Program-made: the position numbers and the translations under genes
In this document: positions 8,354 to 17,692 of the stretch, piece after piece
Layout of the letters: every line of letters starts with the position of its first letter
How positions within the stretch are numbered: position 1 is the first letter of the stretch
NCBI GenBank assembly: GCA_947498625.1
Contig: CANMKR010000001.1
Coordinates: 1-64,000 of the forward strand
DNA: 64,000 nucleotides
Direction: 5' to 3'
Origin: an uncultured Kangiella sp.
GTDB taxonomy: Bacteria > Pseudomonadota > Gammaproteobacteria > Enterobacterales > Kangiellaceae
Notes under the pieces: generated by a model
What the model was told of the DNA's origin: nothing
Seen by the model: only the letters and a program-made list of their open reading frames with translations
The model's database searches: none

Positions 8354-8806
8354 ATGGATTTACGAAAAATTAAAAAATTAATCGAATTAGTAGAAGAATC
8401 AGGCATTGCCGAACTTGAAATTCAAGAAGGTGAAGAGTCAGTTCGAATATCTCGTGCTGGCACCGCTGTTGCAGCGCCAACTCAAATCACCGTACCACAA
8501 GCGGTTGCTCCAGTTGCTGCAGCACCTCAAGCAGAAGTGGCTGCAGCAGCATCTGCAGCACCTGAAGTTTCAGGTCATGCTGTAAAGTCGCCGATGGTAG
8601 GCACTTTCTATTCAGCTTCAGCGCCTGGCGTTAAAGATTTTGTAGAGGTTGGCCAACAAGTTAATGTCGGTGATGTTTTGTGTATCGTTGAAGCGATGAA
8701 AATGATGAACCAAATTGAATCGGATAAAGCTGGTGTTATAAAGCAAATTCTTCACACCAATGGCGATCCAGTTGAGTTTGATGAGCCACTATTTGTGATT
8801 GAGTAA
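8354..8806 (+). CDS. accB: Biotin carboxyl carrier protein of acetyl-CoA carboxylase
   Basis: AccB carries the biotin that shuttles carboxyl groups in acetyl-CoA carboxylase, the first committed step of fatty acid synthesis. The 150-residue protein has an N-terminal segment (1-35), an Ala/Pro-rich mobile linker (about 38-75) and a C-terminal biotinyl domain. Biotinylated Lys116 lies in EAMKMMN. It lies directly upstream of its partner accC (45-base gap), the standard arrangement. Confidence 0.98.
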   Translation: MDLRKIKKLIELVEESGIAELEIQEGEESVRISRAGTAVAAPTQITVPQAVAPVAAAPQAEVAAAASAAPEVSGHAVKSPMVGTFYSASAPGVKDFVEVGQQVNVGDVLCIVEAMKMMNQIESDKAGVIKQILHTNGDPVEFDEPLFVIE

Positions 8807-8851
8807 TTGACACTCGAATCTTCTCGAACCAACGATTAACAGAGAAAAATT

Positions 8852-10198
8852 ATGTTAGAAAAAGTTGTCATTGCCAACCGCGGAGAAATAGCATTACGCA
8901 TACTTCGCGCATGTCGCGAGCTAGGAATTAAAACCGTTGCAGTTCATTCCACCGCCGATGCTGATTTAATGCATGTGCGCCTGGCAGATGAATCCGTCTG
9001 TATTGGTCCCGCTGCGGCACAACAAAGTTATTTAAATATTCCAGCGATCATATCTGCGGCTGAAATTACTGACGCTGTAGCGATTCACCCAGGATACGGC
9101 TTCTTAGCAGAAAATGCAGATTTTGCCGAACAAGTTGAACAAAGTGGTTTTACCTTCATTGGACCAAGCGCTGATGTGATTAATTTAATGGGCGATAAAG
9201 TTTCTGCAATCGCCGCCATGAAAAAAGCTGGTGTTCCTTGTGTACCTGGTTCAGATGGTCCGCTAGGAGATGATGAGAAAGCTAATTTATCCATGGCCAA
9301 ACGCATCGGCTATCCTGTGATTATTAAAGCAGCTGGTGGTGGTGGTGGTCGTGGTATGCGTGTTGTACATACCGAAGAGGAATTAATTAAAGCTATCTCT
9401 TTAACCAAGTCAGAAGCTGGCTCAGTATTTGGCAACGATATGGTGTATATGGAGAAATTCTTAGAAACTCCACGCCACGTTGAAATTCAAGTATTAGCTG
9501 ATGGTCATGGTAATGCTATTCACTTAGGTGAACGTGATTGCTCAATGCAGCGCCGTCACCAAAAAGTCGTTGAAGAAGCTCCAGCTCCAGGTATTACCGA
9601 ACAAATGCGTCGTCATATTGGCGAGCGCTGCACTCAGGCCTGTATTGAAATTGGCTATCGCGGTGCTGGTACTTTTGAATTCTTGTACGAAAAAGGCGAA
9701 TTTTATTTCATTGAAATGAATACACGTGTGCAGGTTGAGCACCCAGTGTCTGAGCTTATTACTGGTGTTGATATTATCAAAGAGCAACTTCGTATTGCTT
9801 CTAATCAGCCTTTATCCTTCAAGCAAGAAGATATCAAACTTAACGGCCATGCGATTGAATGTCGTATTAATGCCGAAGACCCTGATACTTTTATCCCCAG
9901 CCCCGGAGAAATTACGCGCTACCATGCTCCCGGCGGTCCTGGTATCCGTATGGATTCGCATATTTATGCAACTTACAAGGTTCCACCGCATTATGATTCG
10001 ATGATCGGTAAATTGATTACTCATGGTGAAACTCGCGAAGTTGCCATTGCTCGTATGCAAATGGCTTTAGAAGAAATCGTGATTGATGGAATTAAAACCA
10101 ACATTGAATTACAAAAGCGTATTTTGAAAGATGTGAACTTCCAAAAAGGCGGCACCAATATTCATTATTTAGAACAGCATATGTTCGGAGAAAAGTAA
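8852..10198 (+). CDS. accC: Biotin carboxylase subunit of acetyl-CoA carboxylase
   Basis: AccC carboxylates AccB-bound biotin using ATP and bicarbonate. The protein has 448 residues (E. coli 449). It shows the N-terminal fold ([21 protein letters not shown]), the ATP-grasp glycine loop ([13 protein letters not shown]), the [14 protein letters not shown] block and the active-site strand [16 protein letters not shown]. An AGAGAAAAAT leader precedes the ATG. A strong intrinsic terminator lies 28 bases downstream and ends the aroQ-accB-accC unit. Confidence 0.98.
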   Translation: MLEKVVIANRGEIALRILRACRELGIKTVAVHSTADADLMHVRLADESVCIGPAAAQQSYLNIPAIISAAEITDAVAIHPGYGFLAENADFAEQVEQSGFTFIGPSADVINLMGDKVSAIAAMKKAGVPCVPGSDGPLGDDEKANLSMAKRIGYPVIIKAAGGGGGRGMRVVHTEEELIKAISLTKSEAGSVFGNDMVYMEKFLETPRHVEIQVLADGHGNAIHLGERDCSMQRRHQKVVEEAPAPGITEQMRRHIGERCTQACIEIGYRGAGTFEFLYEKGEFYFIEMNTRVQVEHPVSELITGVDIIKEQLRIASNQPLSFKQEDIKLNGHAIECRINAEDPDTFIPSPGEITRYHAPGGPGIRMDSHIYATYKVPPHYDSMIGKLITHGETREVAIARMQMALEEIVIDGIKTNIELQKRILKDVNFQKGGTNIHYLEQHMFGEK

Positions 10199-10226
10199 TC
10201 TGGGCTTGCCTTTTTAGCGATATCTT

Positions 10227-10251
10227 AAAGCAGACTTAGGTCTGCTTTTTT
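10227..10251 (+). terminator. Intrinsic terminator of aroQ-accBC
   Basis: A perfect 9-bp stem (10227-10235 with 10240-10248, AAAGCAGAC/GTCTGCTTT) with a 4-base loop runs into a T-run ending at 10251. This is a textbook rho-independent terminator. Confidence 0.93.
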
Positions 10252-10367
10252 ATTGGCTAAAATTAGGCAAAACCCATAAATTTAGTTAGACTGTCTGAGT
10301 GGCCAATAAAAGGTCAAAGGATAAACATAAAAATAAAATAACAAATAAATCGACTTAATTGGCAATC

Positions 10368-11054
10368 ATGTTAGACAACACTTCAAAAGTAGAAACTCCT
10401 GAAGGTATCGAGCTACCGCTTGAGGTGGCTGGAGTTGTGCCGCGAGCACTTGCTTATATCATCGACCTATTGATATTCATTATCTTAAACTATGTTATAG
10501 CTTTAACCATGGGGCTTTTGGGTAATTTCGGTGAAGGCCTTTATTTGATTCTATTTTTTATCCTCTTTTGGCTCTATCCAGTGATTTTTGAAGTCTTTCG
10601 AAACGGCCAAACTCCTGGTAAAAAAGCTTTAGGCATTAAAGTCGTGCATCAAGACGGTACTCCTATCAGTTTAAACGCATCCTTTGTTCGTAATATTTTA
10701 TTATCAGCAGACTTTTTACCCTTTTTCTATACCACCGGCTTTATCTCAATGATGCTACATAAAGACTTTAAGCGGTTAGGTGATATGGCGGCAGGCACTC
10801 TAGTCATTTATACGGAAAAAGAAAACAAAGAAGATCCTATCCCTAAAGAAAAACCCAAGGCGCCTACTTTTGCCTTAAGTTTAGAAGAGCAGCGTTCAGT
10901 CCTTAGCTTGGCCGAAAGACATCAACAGTTATCTCAAGCTCGCCAAGATGAACTATCCAATTTATTGCCCGAGAAATTGTTTCCTGCCAATACCGATAAT
11001 CACAATCGACTCAAGCAACTGCACGCTTTTGCGAACTGGTTAAGGGGACATTGA
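10368..11054 (+). CDS. RDD family membrane protein
   Basis: This is an inner-membrane protein with an RDD domain (about 20-150). It has the first-helix Arg/Asp pattern (VPRALAYIIDLLIFI), a second helix near 55-80, and the NGQTPGKKALGIKV and FKRLGDMAAGTLVIY blocks. A soluble tail of about 75 residues follows. The ATG at 10368 is preferred to an upstream TTG at 10359, though neither has a strong ribosome site. The stop overlaps the next start (TGATG). RDD proteins are poorly characterised; some relatives have been linked to ion transport. It heads a six-gene cluster with SpoIIM, DUF4129, DUF4350, MoxR and DUF58 genes. Confidence 0.88.
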   Translation: MLDNTSKVETPEGIELPLEVAGVVPRALAYIIDLLIFIILNYVIALTMGLLGNFGEGLYLILFFILFWLYPVIFEVFRNGQTPGKKALGIKVVHQDGTPISLNASFVRNILLSADFLPFFYTTGFISMMLHKDFKRLGDMAAGTLVIYTEKENKEDPIPKEKPKAPTFALSLEEQRSVLSLAERHQQLSQARQDELSNLLPEKLFPANTDNHNRLKQLHAFANWLRGH

Positions 11055-12031
11055 TGCGCCAACAAGAATTTGAAAACCTTTACCAAAACAATTGGGCGGC
11101 CTTTACTGAGCAATGTGAGCTGTTAGAGAAAAGAAAAAACCTTGATGCCGACATCGATTTCAGCGCGAACTATCGCGAGGTTTGTCATAACCTAGCGCTG
11201 GCCCAGCAAAGAGGCTTCAGTCCCGGCTTAGTAGCATCGTTGGAAAAACTCTCTGCTAGAGGGCATCAATTATTATATAAAAATCGCCAATCCATATTCG
11301 GCAGAATGGTTCACTTTATTAGCAAAGGCTTTCCGCGCTTAGTCAGAAAAAATGCAAAGCTGTTTTGGTTAACCTCCGCTGTTTGTTATATACCAGCTTT
11401 GTTGGTTTTCTTGATTGTTTGGGCCGACCCTGATATGGCTTATAGCTTTCTTGGTTCTGAACAAGCTGCCAGTTTAGAAAGTATGTATAACCCAGCTAAC
11501 GATCGTATCACTGAAAATCGCGATATTGATTCTGACTTCCAAATGTTTGGCTTTTACCTTTGGAATAATATTACCGTCGATCTGCGAACATTTGCTGGTG
11601 GTATTTTGGCTGGAATAGGCAGTTTACTTATTTTATTACTGAACGCTGTGCTACTCGGTGCGGCTTCGGGTCATATGCTCAACGTTGGTTATGACGATAC
11701 TTTCTTCACTTTCGTCATTGCTCATGGAGCACCAGAGTTAACTGGCATGGTAATATCTGCCATGGCTGGTTTAAAAATTGGATGGGGACTAATTGCTCCA
11801 GGCAATTACTCCAGAAAAGACGCACTATTTCTTCGCGCCAAAGATGGCGTAAGACTTTTATTTGGGGCTATATTTCTAACAGCAATCGCAGCACCTATTG
11901 AAGCTTTTTGGTCGTCGATTGGCACCTTTGATCCGAGTGTTAAATATACCGTTGGGGCCTTTAGCTGGGCTCTAGTAGTTGCTTACTTAGTCTTTGCTGG
12001 TCGCCAAGGAGATACTGATGGATCTCAGTAA
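11054..12031 (+). CDS. SpoIIM-like (stage II sporulation protein M family) membrane protein
   Basis: This is a multi-pass protein of 325 residues. The N-terminal 100 residues are soluble and helical (MRQQEFENLYQNNWAAF). Helices follow near 105-126, 177-203, 215-240, 270-290 and 300-320. The motif AHGAPELTGM matches the HGxxEL signature of the SpoIIM family. The organism class does not sporulate, so the name reflects homology only. The start overlaps the RDD stop, preceded by AAGGGG. The role in the cluster is unknown; translational coupling suggests a membrane complex with its neighbours. Confidence 0.88.
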   Translation: MRQQEFENLYQNNWAAFTEQCELLEKRKNLDADIDFSANYREVCHNLALAQQRGFSPGLVASLEKLSARGHQLLYKNRQSIFGRMVHFISKGFPRLVRKNAKLFWLTSAVCYIPALLVFLIVWADPDMAYSFLGSEQAASLESMYNPANDRITENRDIDSDFQMFGFYLWNNITVDLRTFAGGILAGIGSLLILLLNAVLLGAASGHMLNVGYDDTFFTFVIAHGAPELTGMVISAMAGLKIGWGLIAPGNYSRKDALFLRAKDGVRLLFGAIFLTAIAAPIEAFWSSIGTFDPSVKYTVGAFSWALVVAYLVFAGRQGDTDGSQ

Positions 12032-13607
12032 AATCAGTATTAAACTTAGACCGCGCAACGGTTATGCTGCTATCGATCTTGGCACTCGTATGGCACAACG
12101 AAATTTAAAGTTGATGCTTATCAGCTTTATCATTGTAAGCCTGCCATTGTATTTAGTGTTGCTATTTATTTTTCCAGAACGCCCACTACTGATAACTTTT
12201 TTTATTTGGTGGTTAAAACCTTTATGGGAAAGACCACTGCTATTAATTTTGTCTCGCGATGTTTTTCATCAAGCAACCCATCTCAAAGAAGTTTTGAAGT
12301 TCAGTCTTACTAATAATTATAAGCAGTGGTTCCAAAGCATTACTTGGCGTAGGTTTAGCCCCACTCGCTCTTTTGATGCACCTGTTGTGCAGCTAGAAAA
12401 CTTATCGGGTAAAGTCCGTCGTGAACGCTTATCTGCCCTACACTCTAGAAGCCCTACCGCTATTTCAGGGATTACTTTTGTATTGCATTTAGTAGAAGCC
12501 TTAATGACTTTTGGTGTCATGTTATTTATCTTACAGTTTATTCCCAATGATATTGAGTGGATTCTTTTTTTAGAGCAGGTTTTTACCAATACTGGACTCG
12601 ACCTATTTTATTTGATCTTATCCCTATGCTGGTATTTAGCCATGGTGTTAGTCGCCCCTTTTTATGTAGCAGGTGGCTTTAGCAGTTATCTTAATCAGCG
12701 AAGTATCCGCGAAGCCTGGGATCTAGAGTTAGTCTTTCGACAATTAGCAAATAAACATACAAAGAAAAAATTCGATTATAAGAATCTTGTGGCAGCACTG
12801 TTAGTTTGTATTTTTACTTTTTCAGTACCTCAAGGAATATCTTCTGAGCAACCAGCAAATAACGAAACGACTAAAGTGGATGCCTACGCAAAAGAAAAGG
12901 CCATTAGTCGCCAAGCGATTCAGCAAATTCAATCGGGGCCAGAATACAAAAGAGTCGAACAGACTTGGGAATTTAGGAAAATAAATCCGGATAAACCCAA
13001 AGAAGAAGACGGTGAGAAAAAAAACAAATCCAATAGCAACTTTGATAAAGGGCTAGCCAAAACTCTTTCTTGGATTTTCATTATCCTACTGGTTATATTC
13101 TTATTGTATAAATTGCCCGCCATTATTGAATATTTTGATTCTGGCGCAAAAGCCAAAAATAAGAACCTAAAAGATATAAATAAACCAGAACAATTATTCG
13201 GTTTAGATTTAAAGCAAGAAAATATGCCGGATGATATCGTCCAAGAAGCTCAAGCACTTTGGCAGGCGAAACAACATCGCGAGGCTTTAGGTCTTCTATA
13301 CCGAGCCAGCCTATCTAAGTTAATCCATGATTTCGACTGTGAATTTGAAGATGGCTTTACTGAGCTTGAGTGCCAAACTATCGTCACTAGAATGCAGCTG
13401 CCGCTGAAAGATTATTTCGCTGAATTAACCAGTATTTGGCGGTTATTAGCTTATGGCCATCAACTACCTACTAGTGCAATCTTTTTACAAATTTCCAGCC
13501 AATGGCCAGAACATTTTGAACCTAAAAGTGATCCTAATGCTGAAGATGATAGTTCAATAAAAAATACCCAACAAGCTGCTTCACAAATGGAGACTAACAA
13601 TGAGTAA
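12018..13607 (+). CDS. DUF4129 domain membrane protein of the MoxR cluster
   Basis: The 529-residue protein starts at the ATG at 12018, which has an AAGGAG ribosome site and overlaps the SpoIIM-like gene by 14 bases. Helices appear near 30-55, 160-190, 200-230 and 260-280. A charged segment (about 285-340) precedes another helix (about 345-365). The C-terminal cytoplasmic part (about 400-500) contains a DUF4129-like block (ALWQAKQHREALGLLYRASL). DUF4129 proteins occur with MoxR and DUF58 genes in many bacteria, but no biochemical role is established. The downstream gene overlaps its stop by 8 bases. Confidence 0.82.
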   Translation: MDLSKISIKLRPRNGYAAIDLGTRMAQRNLKLMLISFIIVSLPLYLVLLFIFPERPLLITFFIWWLKPLWERPLLLILSRDVFHQATHLKEVLKFSLTNNYKQWFQSITWRRFSPTRSFDAPVVQLENLSGKVRRERLSALHSRSPTAISGITFVLHLVEALMTFGVMLFILQFIPNDIEWILFLEQVFTNTGLDLFYLILSLCWYLAMVLVAPFYVAGGFSSYLNQRSIREAWDLELVFRQLANKHTKKKFDYKNLVAALLVCIFTFSVPQGISSEQPANNETTKVDAYAKEKAISRQAIQQIQSGPEYKRVEQTWEFRKINPDKPKEEDGEKKNKSNSNFDKGLAKTLSWIFIILLVIFLLYKLPAIIEYFDSGAKAKNKNLKDINKPEQLFGLDLKQENMPDDIVQEAQALWQAKQHREALGLLYRASLSKLIHDFDCEFEDGFTELECQTIVTRMQLPLKDYFAELTSIWRLLAYGHQLPTSAIFLQISSQWPEHFEPKSDPNAEDDSSIKNTQQAASQMETNNE

Positions 13608-14814
13608 AAAAGAACTCATTACGCCTCCTTTTAGGTGGTTTGCACTTTTTGGTGGTGTTTTTTGTATCCTCACATTTTGGTACTTTCAAGTTTATGGCAT
13701 CTTCCCCGTAGAGAAGAACCTTGGTTCCAGTGCAACGGTTCGTTTCACTCCCTACCATACTGCCGGAAAACTTTTGGAACTGAATAACACCAAAGTTGAG
13801 CACTATAGAAACTTAAAGGCTTTGAATCAGCCATTTATTGAAGCAGATACGATCGTCCTGTCAGCCAAGCCAGGTCATATTAATCCTGAAAAACTGGATG
13901 TGCTTCTAAAATGGGTCGATGCAGGCGGTAGTCTATTTTATTGGGCTAATCGCAAATCAGAAACTGATACCGATTTATTGCTCAATCATCTCGATGCAGG
14001 TCTAGTCAAAGACCAAGTCGCCGAGCAGGATAAAGAAGTAGAAGACTTATTGGACTTAGGTAAAGAAGTTTTACCGATGCTAGGCGATCTGAAAAGAAAT
14101 GAAGAGCAGGCAACAAGCATACAAATTGCTGATTTGGAAACCAATATAAAGGTTGGATTTAACCCAACTTGGCATCTCTACGATTATTCAGGTAATGCTT
14201 ATTATTATACTGACGACGATAAAGATCACCTGCTGCAATATTTAATTGGTGATGGTCAAATTTTCCTTATGAGTGATATGAACATTTGGAACAACGCCAA
14301 TATTGATGATCATGATCATGGTTTCTTTTTGCAGTCCATGATTATGAGCGGAGCAGATCAAGGTGTTTGGTTTATGTTCGGCGGCGAGCACGAATCTGCA
14401 TTTAACAAATTGCGAAAGCAGGCCATGCCTTTATTTTGGATTGGGTTGTTGTTCTTAGTTTTATGGCTATGGCGGCAAATCCCTAGAGTGGGACCAAAGC
14501 TCAGTTTAAATCTTTATCAACGGCGTAATATTGGCGAGCATATTGCTGCCTCCTCTCAGCTGAGATGGCAACTCAAGCAATTACCGCAATGGGTAGCTAA
14601 CCAAAGAAAAATCATTTTTAAACATGCTGCCATCCGTAATCCCGGCTTCAGTCAGCTCAGCCAAGAAGAGCAAATGAGCTGGCTAGCGACTGTAGGCTCT
14701 GTTGATAGAAAACAGCTAGCCTATTTATATGACCATTCGGGTTTAAATGAATTTAAAGAACTACAATTTCTTGAGTTAATGGATCAATTGCAAAAACTCA
14801 AGAGTCGATTATAG
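13600..14814 (+). CDS. DUF4350 domain membrane-anchored protein
   Basis: The 404-residue protein has an N-terminal helix (about 13-30), an extracytoplasmic domain (about 40-265) resembling DUF4350, and a second helix (about 277-293; MPLFWIGLLFLVLWLWRQIP). A cytoplasmic helical tail follows. The DUF4350 core shows the vlsakpghinpekldvll-type segment near residues 83-105 (LSAKPGHINPEKLDVLLKW), followed by GGSLFYWA. It overlaps the DUF4129 gene and lies 9 bases before the MoxR gene. DUF4350 proteins are standard members of MoxR-DUF58 clusters. No enzymatic motif is seen. Confidence 0.82.
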   Translation: MSKKELITPPFRWFALFGGVFCILTFWYFQVYGIFPVEKNLGSSATVRFTPYHTAGKLLELNNTKVEHYRNLKALNQPFIEADTIVLSAKPGHINPEKLDVLLKWVDAGGSLFYWANRKSETDTDLLLNHLDAGLVKDQVAEQDKEVEDLLDLGKEVLPMLGDLKRNEEQATSIQIADLETNIKVGFNPTWHLYDYSGNAYYYTDDDKDHLLQYLIGDGQIFLMSDMNIWNNANIDDHDHGFFLQSMIMSGADQGVWFMFGGEHESAFNKLRKQAMPLFWIGLLFLVLWLWRQIPRVGPKLSLNLYQRRNIGEHIAASSQLRWQLKQLPQWVANQRKIIFKHAAIRNPGFSQLSQEEQMSWLATVGSVDRKQLAYLYDHSGLNEFKELQFLELMDQLQKLKSRL

Positions 14815-14823
14815 GAAAAAAAG

Positions 14824-15900
14824 ATGAGTGATATAAACGATTCAACAACTGACAACTCTAATCAAGAGCAATCTCTGCAACCTCAAGAAAGTGCTCCTGA
14901 AAACGACCCAACCGCAAACGACAATAAGCCTGCGGCTAAAGATCCGATTCAGTTATGTCATCGAAAAATTCAAGCTATTCGCGGCCAGATTACTAAAGCG
15001 GTTATTGGTCAAGACAATGTTGTCGATCTTGCTTTAGTCTCTTTACTCGCTGCAGGCCATCTACTAATCGAAGGTGTTCCGGGATTGGGCAAAACCTTAT
15101 TAGTAAAATCTATAGCCAAAGCTATTTCTGGTGATTTTTCTCGTATTCAATTCACTCCGGATCTCATGCCAAGTGATGTCACGGGTCACGCATTCTTTGA
15201 TCAAAAAGATAGCAGTTTTAAAGTTCGCAAGGGACCGGCTTTCACCAATTTACTGTTGGCTGACGAAATCAATCGTGCACCAGCAAAAACTCAAGCTTCA
15301 TTACTAGAAGTGATGCAGGAACAACAAATCACCATAGAAGGCACCGCACATACTATTGATAAACCTTTTATGGTGCTCGCAACACAAAATCCACTGGAAC
15401 AAGAAGGCACCTATGCTTTACCAGAAGCTGAGCTAGATCGCTTCTTACTTAATGCAACTATTGAATATCCAGATGCCGCTAGCGAGCATGCGATTGCAAA
15501 AATGATTACTGAAGGTCATGTGGGTGATAGTTTTGCCACTGAACAAATTGAAGCCATTGCGACGGTGAAAGACGTCTTAACGATGCAAAAAGTTGCAACC
15601 ACCGTCGAAGTGGATGACTCACTCTATGCCTACGCTGTGCGTTTAGTACAAGCAAGCCGTCAATGGCCAGGTATTCGTAATGGCGCTGGGCCAAGAGCAA
15701 CCATTGCTTTAATTCGTTGTGCCAAAGCATTGGTTTTATTACGTGGCGGTCAGTTTGTAACTCCAGATGATATTAAGCAAATTGCAACGCCAGTTTTACG
15801 TCATCGAATGAGCTTATCAGCGGAGCTTGAGATTGAAGGAGTAAAAGTTACTTCAGTCATCCAAGATATTCTTGAACAAGTTGAAGCCCCGAGAGGATAA
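14824..15900 (+). CDS. MoxR-family AAA+ ATPase
   Basis: This is a cytoplasmic AAA+ ATPase of 358 residues. A low-complexity N-terminal extension (1-45) precedes the ATPase core. The Walker A motif is GVPGLGKT (84-91) and Walker B ends in Asp147-Glu148 (LLADEINRAPAKTQ). A sensor I region (VLATQNPLEQEGTYALPEAE) and a C-terminal lid follow. MoxR ATPases are thought to act as chaperones that assemble or activate partner complexes, often with VWA or DUF58 proteins. Its neighbour is a DUF58 protein (7-base gap). Identity is sure; the client is unknown. Confidence 0.95.
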   Translation: MSDINDSTTDNSNQEQSLQPQESAPENDPTANDNKPAAKDPIQLCHRKIQAIRGQITKAVIGQDNVVDLALVSLLAAGHLLIEGVPGLGKTLLVKSIAKAISGDFSRIQFTPDLMPSDVTGHAFFDQKDSSFKVRKGPAFTNLLLADEINRAPAKTQASLLEVMQEQQITIEGTAHTIDKPFMVLATQNPLEQEGTYALPEAELDRFLLNATIEYPDAASEHAIAKMITEGHVGDSFATEQIEAIATVKDVLTMQKVATTVEVDDSLYAYAVRLVQASRQWPGIRNGAGPRATIALIRCAKALVLLRGGQFVTPDDIKQIATPVLRHRMSLSAELEIEGVKVTSVIQDILEQVEAPRG

Positions 15901-15907
15901 ACTGGCG

Positions 15908-17263
15908 ATGATTATCCGCCCCAAACCAAGCAAACGACTACTTGAGTGGTTAGCCATTGTTGTGGTTTTGGCTTTTGCTCTCGCTACTTATCGTTTCTAC
16001 GCCAGTTGGCAAGATAAAGCCATCGATGATCAATGGATAGTTTGGGGTTGCTACGGCTTACTGCTCACTTTGATAGTGACGGCACTTATTGATCTGCTCA
16101 ATAAGAGTCATTTAACTCAGCTCAGTGCACGACGAATATTGCCTAACAACATTGCCAGTGGCACACAAAGCCAAATTAAACTGGTCATAACCAATCAATC
16201 AGAACAGCCCGTTTCATTAGTCGTTTATGATCACTTCCCAGAATTGATGGAAGCTCAAGTTAAGCCACATCAACTTGGCCTTTTGCCAAAACAAGAAGGA
16301 CAAGTCCAATATTCGGTAAAAGCCCATACTCGCGGCGATGCCAAGTTTGGTGATATTCAATTAATTGTAGATTCGCCTTTTCAATTTTGGCAATGGAGTG
16401 TGCGTCTACCGCAAGATGATGTGATAAAAATCTATCCGAACTTTACTCAGATAAGTCATTTCAATATGTTGGCCGGCGAACATAACCTTGCTGATATGGG
16501 GATTCATCTGCAGCAATTGCGCGGTCAAGGAATGGAATTTCATCAACTCAGAGATTATCGCAAAGGTGATAGTCTACGCCAGTTGGATTGGGGTGCTACT
16601 TCACGTCGACAAAAATTAATTTCGCGCGAATACCAAGAAGAAAAAGACCAGCAGATCATTTTCTTAATGGATTGTGGTAAGCGAATGCGCACTAAAGACG
16701 ATCAACTTTCCCATTTTGATCATACTTTAAATGCCTTGCTGCTATTAGCTTATGTCGCCCTAAAACAAGAAGATGCCGTTGGGTTTCAAACTTTTGGCGG
16801 ACATAATAGAGGCGTAATGCCTATCAAAGGTCAGCAACAAGTGAACCTACTTTTGAATCAACTCTATGATGTACATCCAACATTAACCGCTTCTGATTAT
16901 CTATTAGCCGCGCAAGATCTGATCAGTAAAACTAAAAAGCGCGCTTTAGTGGTGTTAGTCTCAAATATGCGTGATGACGACTTGCCTGAGCTTGAGCCTG
17001 CGATAAAGTTATTACAAAAACATCACTTGGTTTTATTGGCAAATTTGCGAGAAGCTGTTTTTGATAAAATTTTAGATAAACCTATTCAAGATTTTAATCA
17101 AGCAGCCCTGCATGCGGAAACGGAATTATTCTTGGATAAACGCCAAGGACTACTAGACTATTTCTCTGCTAAAGGAGTTGTAACTGTCGATTCAACCCCA
17201 CAGCAATTACCTGCTCATTTAGTCAATCAATATTTCAACATCAAACGCTCAGGTCGTTTATAA
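15908..17263 (+). CDS. DUF58 domain membrane protein
   Basis: The ATG at 15908 gives 451 residues; an in-frame upstream start inside the MoxR gene is less likely. Two N-terminal helices (about 12-32 and 45-65) are followed by a beta-rich domain. The conserved DUF58 block is at about 205-250: LRDYRKGDSLRQLDWGATSR, then REYQEE. A VWA-like region follows (IIFLMDCGKRM, then ALVVLVSNMRDDDLPEL). The MIDAS motif is degenerate (DCGKR). DUF58-MoxR pairs are widespread and thought to work together at the membrane. This is the last core gene of the cluster. Confidence 0.92.
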   Translation: MIIRPKPSKRLLEWLAIVVVLAFALATYRFYASWQDKAIDDQWIVWGCYGLLLTLIVTALIDLLNKSHLTQLSARRILPNNIASGTQSQIKLVITNQSEQPVSLVVYDHFPELMEAQVKPHQLGLLPKQEGQVQYSVKAHTRGDAKFGDIQLIVDSPFQFWQWSVRLPQDDVIKIYPNFTQISHFNMLAGEHNLADMGIHLQQLRGQGMEFHQLRDYRKGDSLRQLDWGATSRRQKLISREYQEEKDQQIIFLMDCGKRMRTKDDQLSHFDHTLNALLLLAYVALKQEDAVGFQTFGGHNRGVMPIKGQQQVNLLLNQLYDVHPTLTASDYLLAAQDLISKTKKRALVVLVSNMRDDDLPELEPAIKLLQKHHLVLLANLREAVFDKILDKPIQDFNQAALHAETELFLDKRQGLLDYFSAKGVVTVDSTPQQLPAHLVNQYFNIKRSGRL

Positions 17264-17293
17264 TAACCCCACTTAGAACAAGTAAATCCAACT

Positions 17294-17692
17294 ATGGAAG
17301 ATGTAATAGAACTATTGCAAGAATCGGCTCAATCGGTAGCTTTTGGTTTAGAGCTGCCTGATGAAGATGATTTAGTGATGATCGAAGAAGAATTGTACAT
17401 TCCAATTCCGGGTGATTTACGCCTGTTCTTATTAGAGGTCAGTAATTTAGTGATTGGTTCATTAGAGCCGGTGACCGTAAGCGATCCGCAGGCGCATACT
17501 CATTTGCCAGATGTCGCCGCAAATGCTTGGGATATTGGAGTACCAAGGAATCTCATCCCCATTTGTGAAGCACCTGAAGGCTATTATTGTATTTCCGAAG
17601 CGAATGAAATCAGCCTTTATCAAGGCTCATCGTTACAAGAAGAAACTTGGCCTTCTATATGGCATTGGGCCAAAGAAGTTTGGATTAACTAG
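17294..17692 (+). CDS. SMI1/KNR4-like protein
   Basis: This small cytoplasmic protein of 132 residues resembles the SMI1/KNR4 (SUKH) superfamily: DEDDLVMIEEELYIPIPGDLRLFLLEVSN is the family's opening, and a terminal Trp-rich strand (WPSIWHWAKEVW) is present. SUKH proteins are often toxin immunity proteins, but many proteobacterial ones are orphans of unknown role. No toxin gene is adjacent. It lies 30 bases after the DUF58 gene and abuts the next gene, so it is likely in the same transcript. Confidence 0.78.
   Translation: MEDVIELLQESAQSVAFGLELPDEDDLVMIEEELYIPIPGDLRLFLLEVSNLVIGSLEPVTVSDPQAHTHLPDVAANAWDIGVPRNLIPICEAPEGYYCISEANEISLYQGSSLQEETWPSIWHWAKEVWIN

Noticed and set aside
11994-12017. 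Upstream TTG start for the DUF4129 gene
   Set aside because: The ATG at 12018 has a well-placed AAGGAG site, and the upstream residues do not look conserved.
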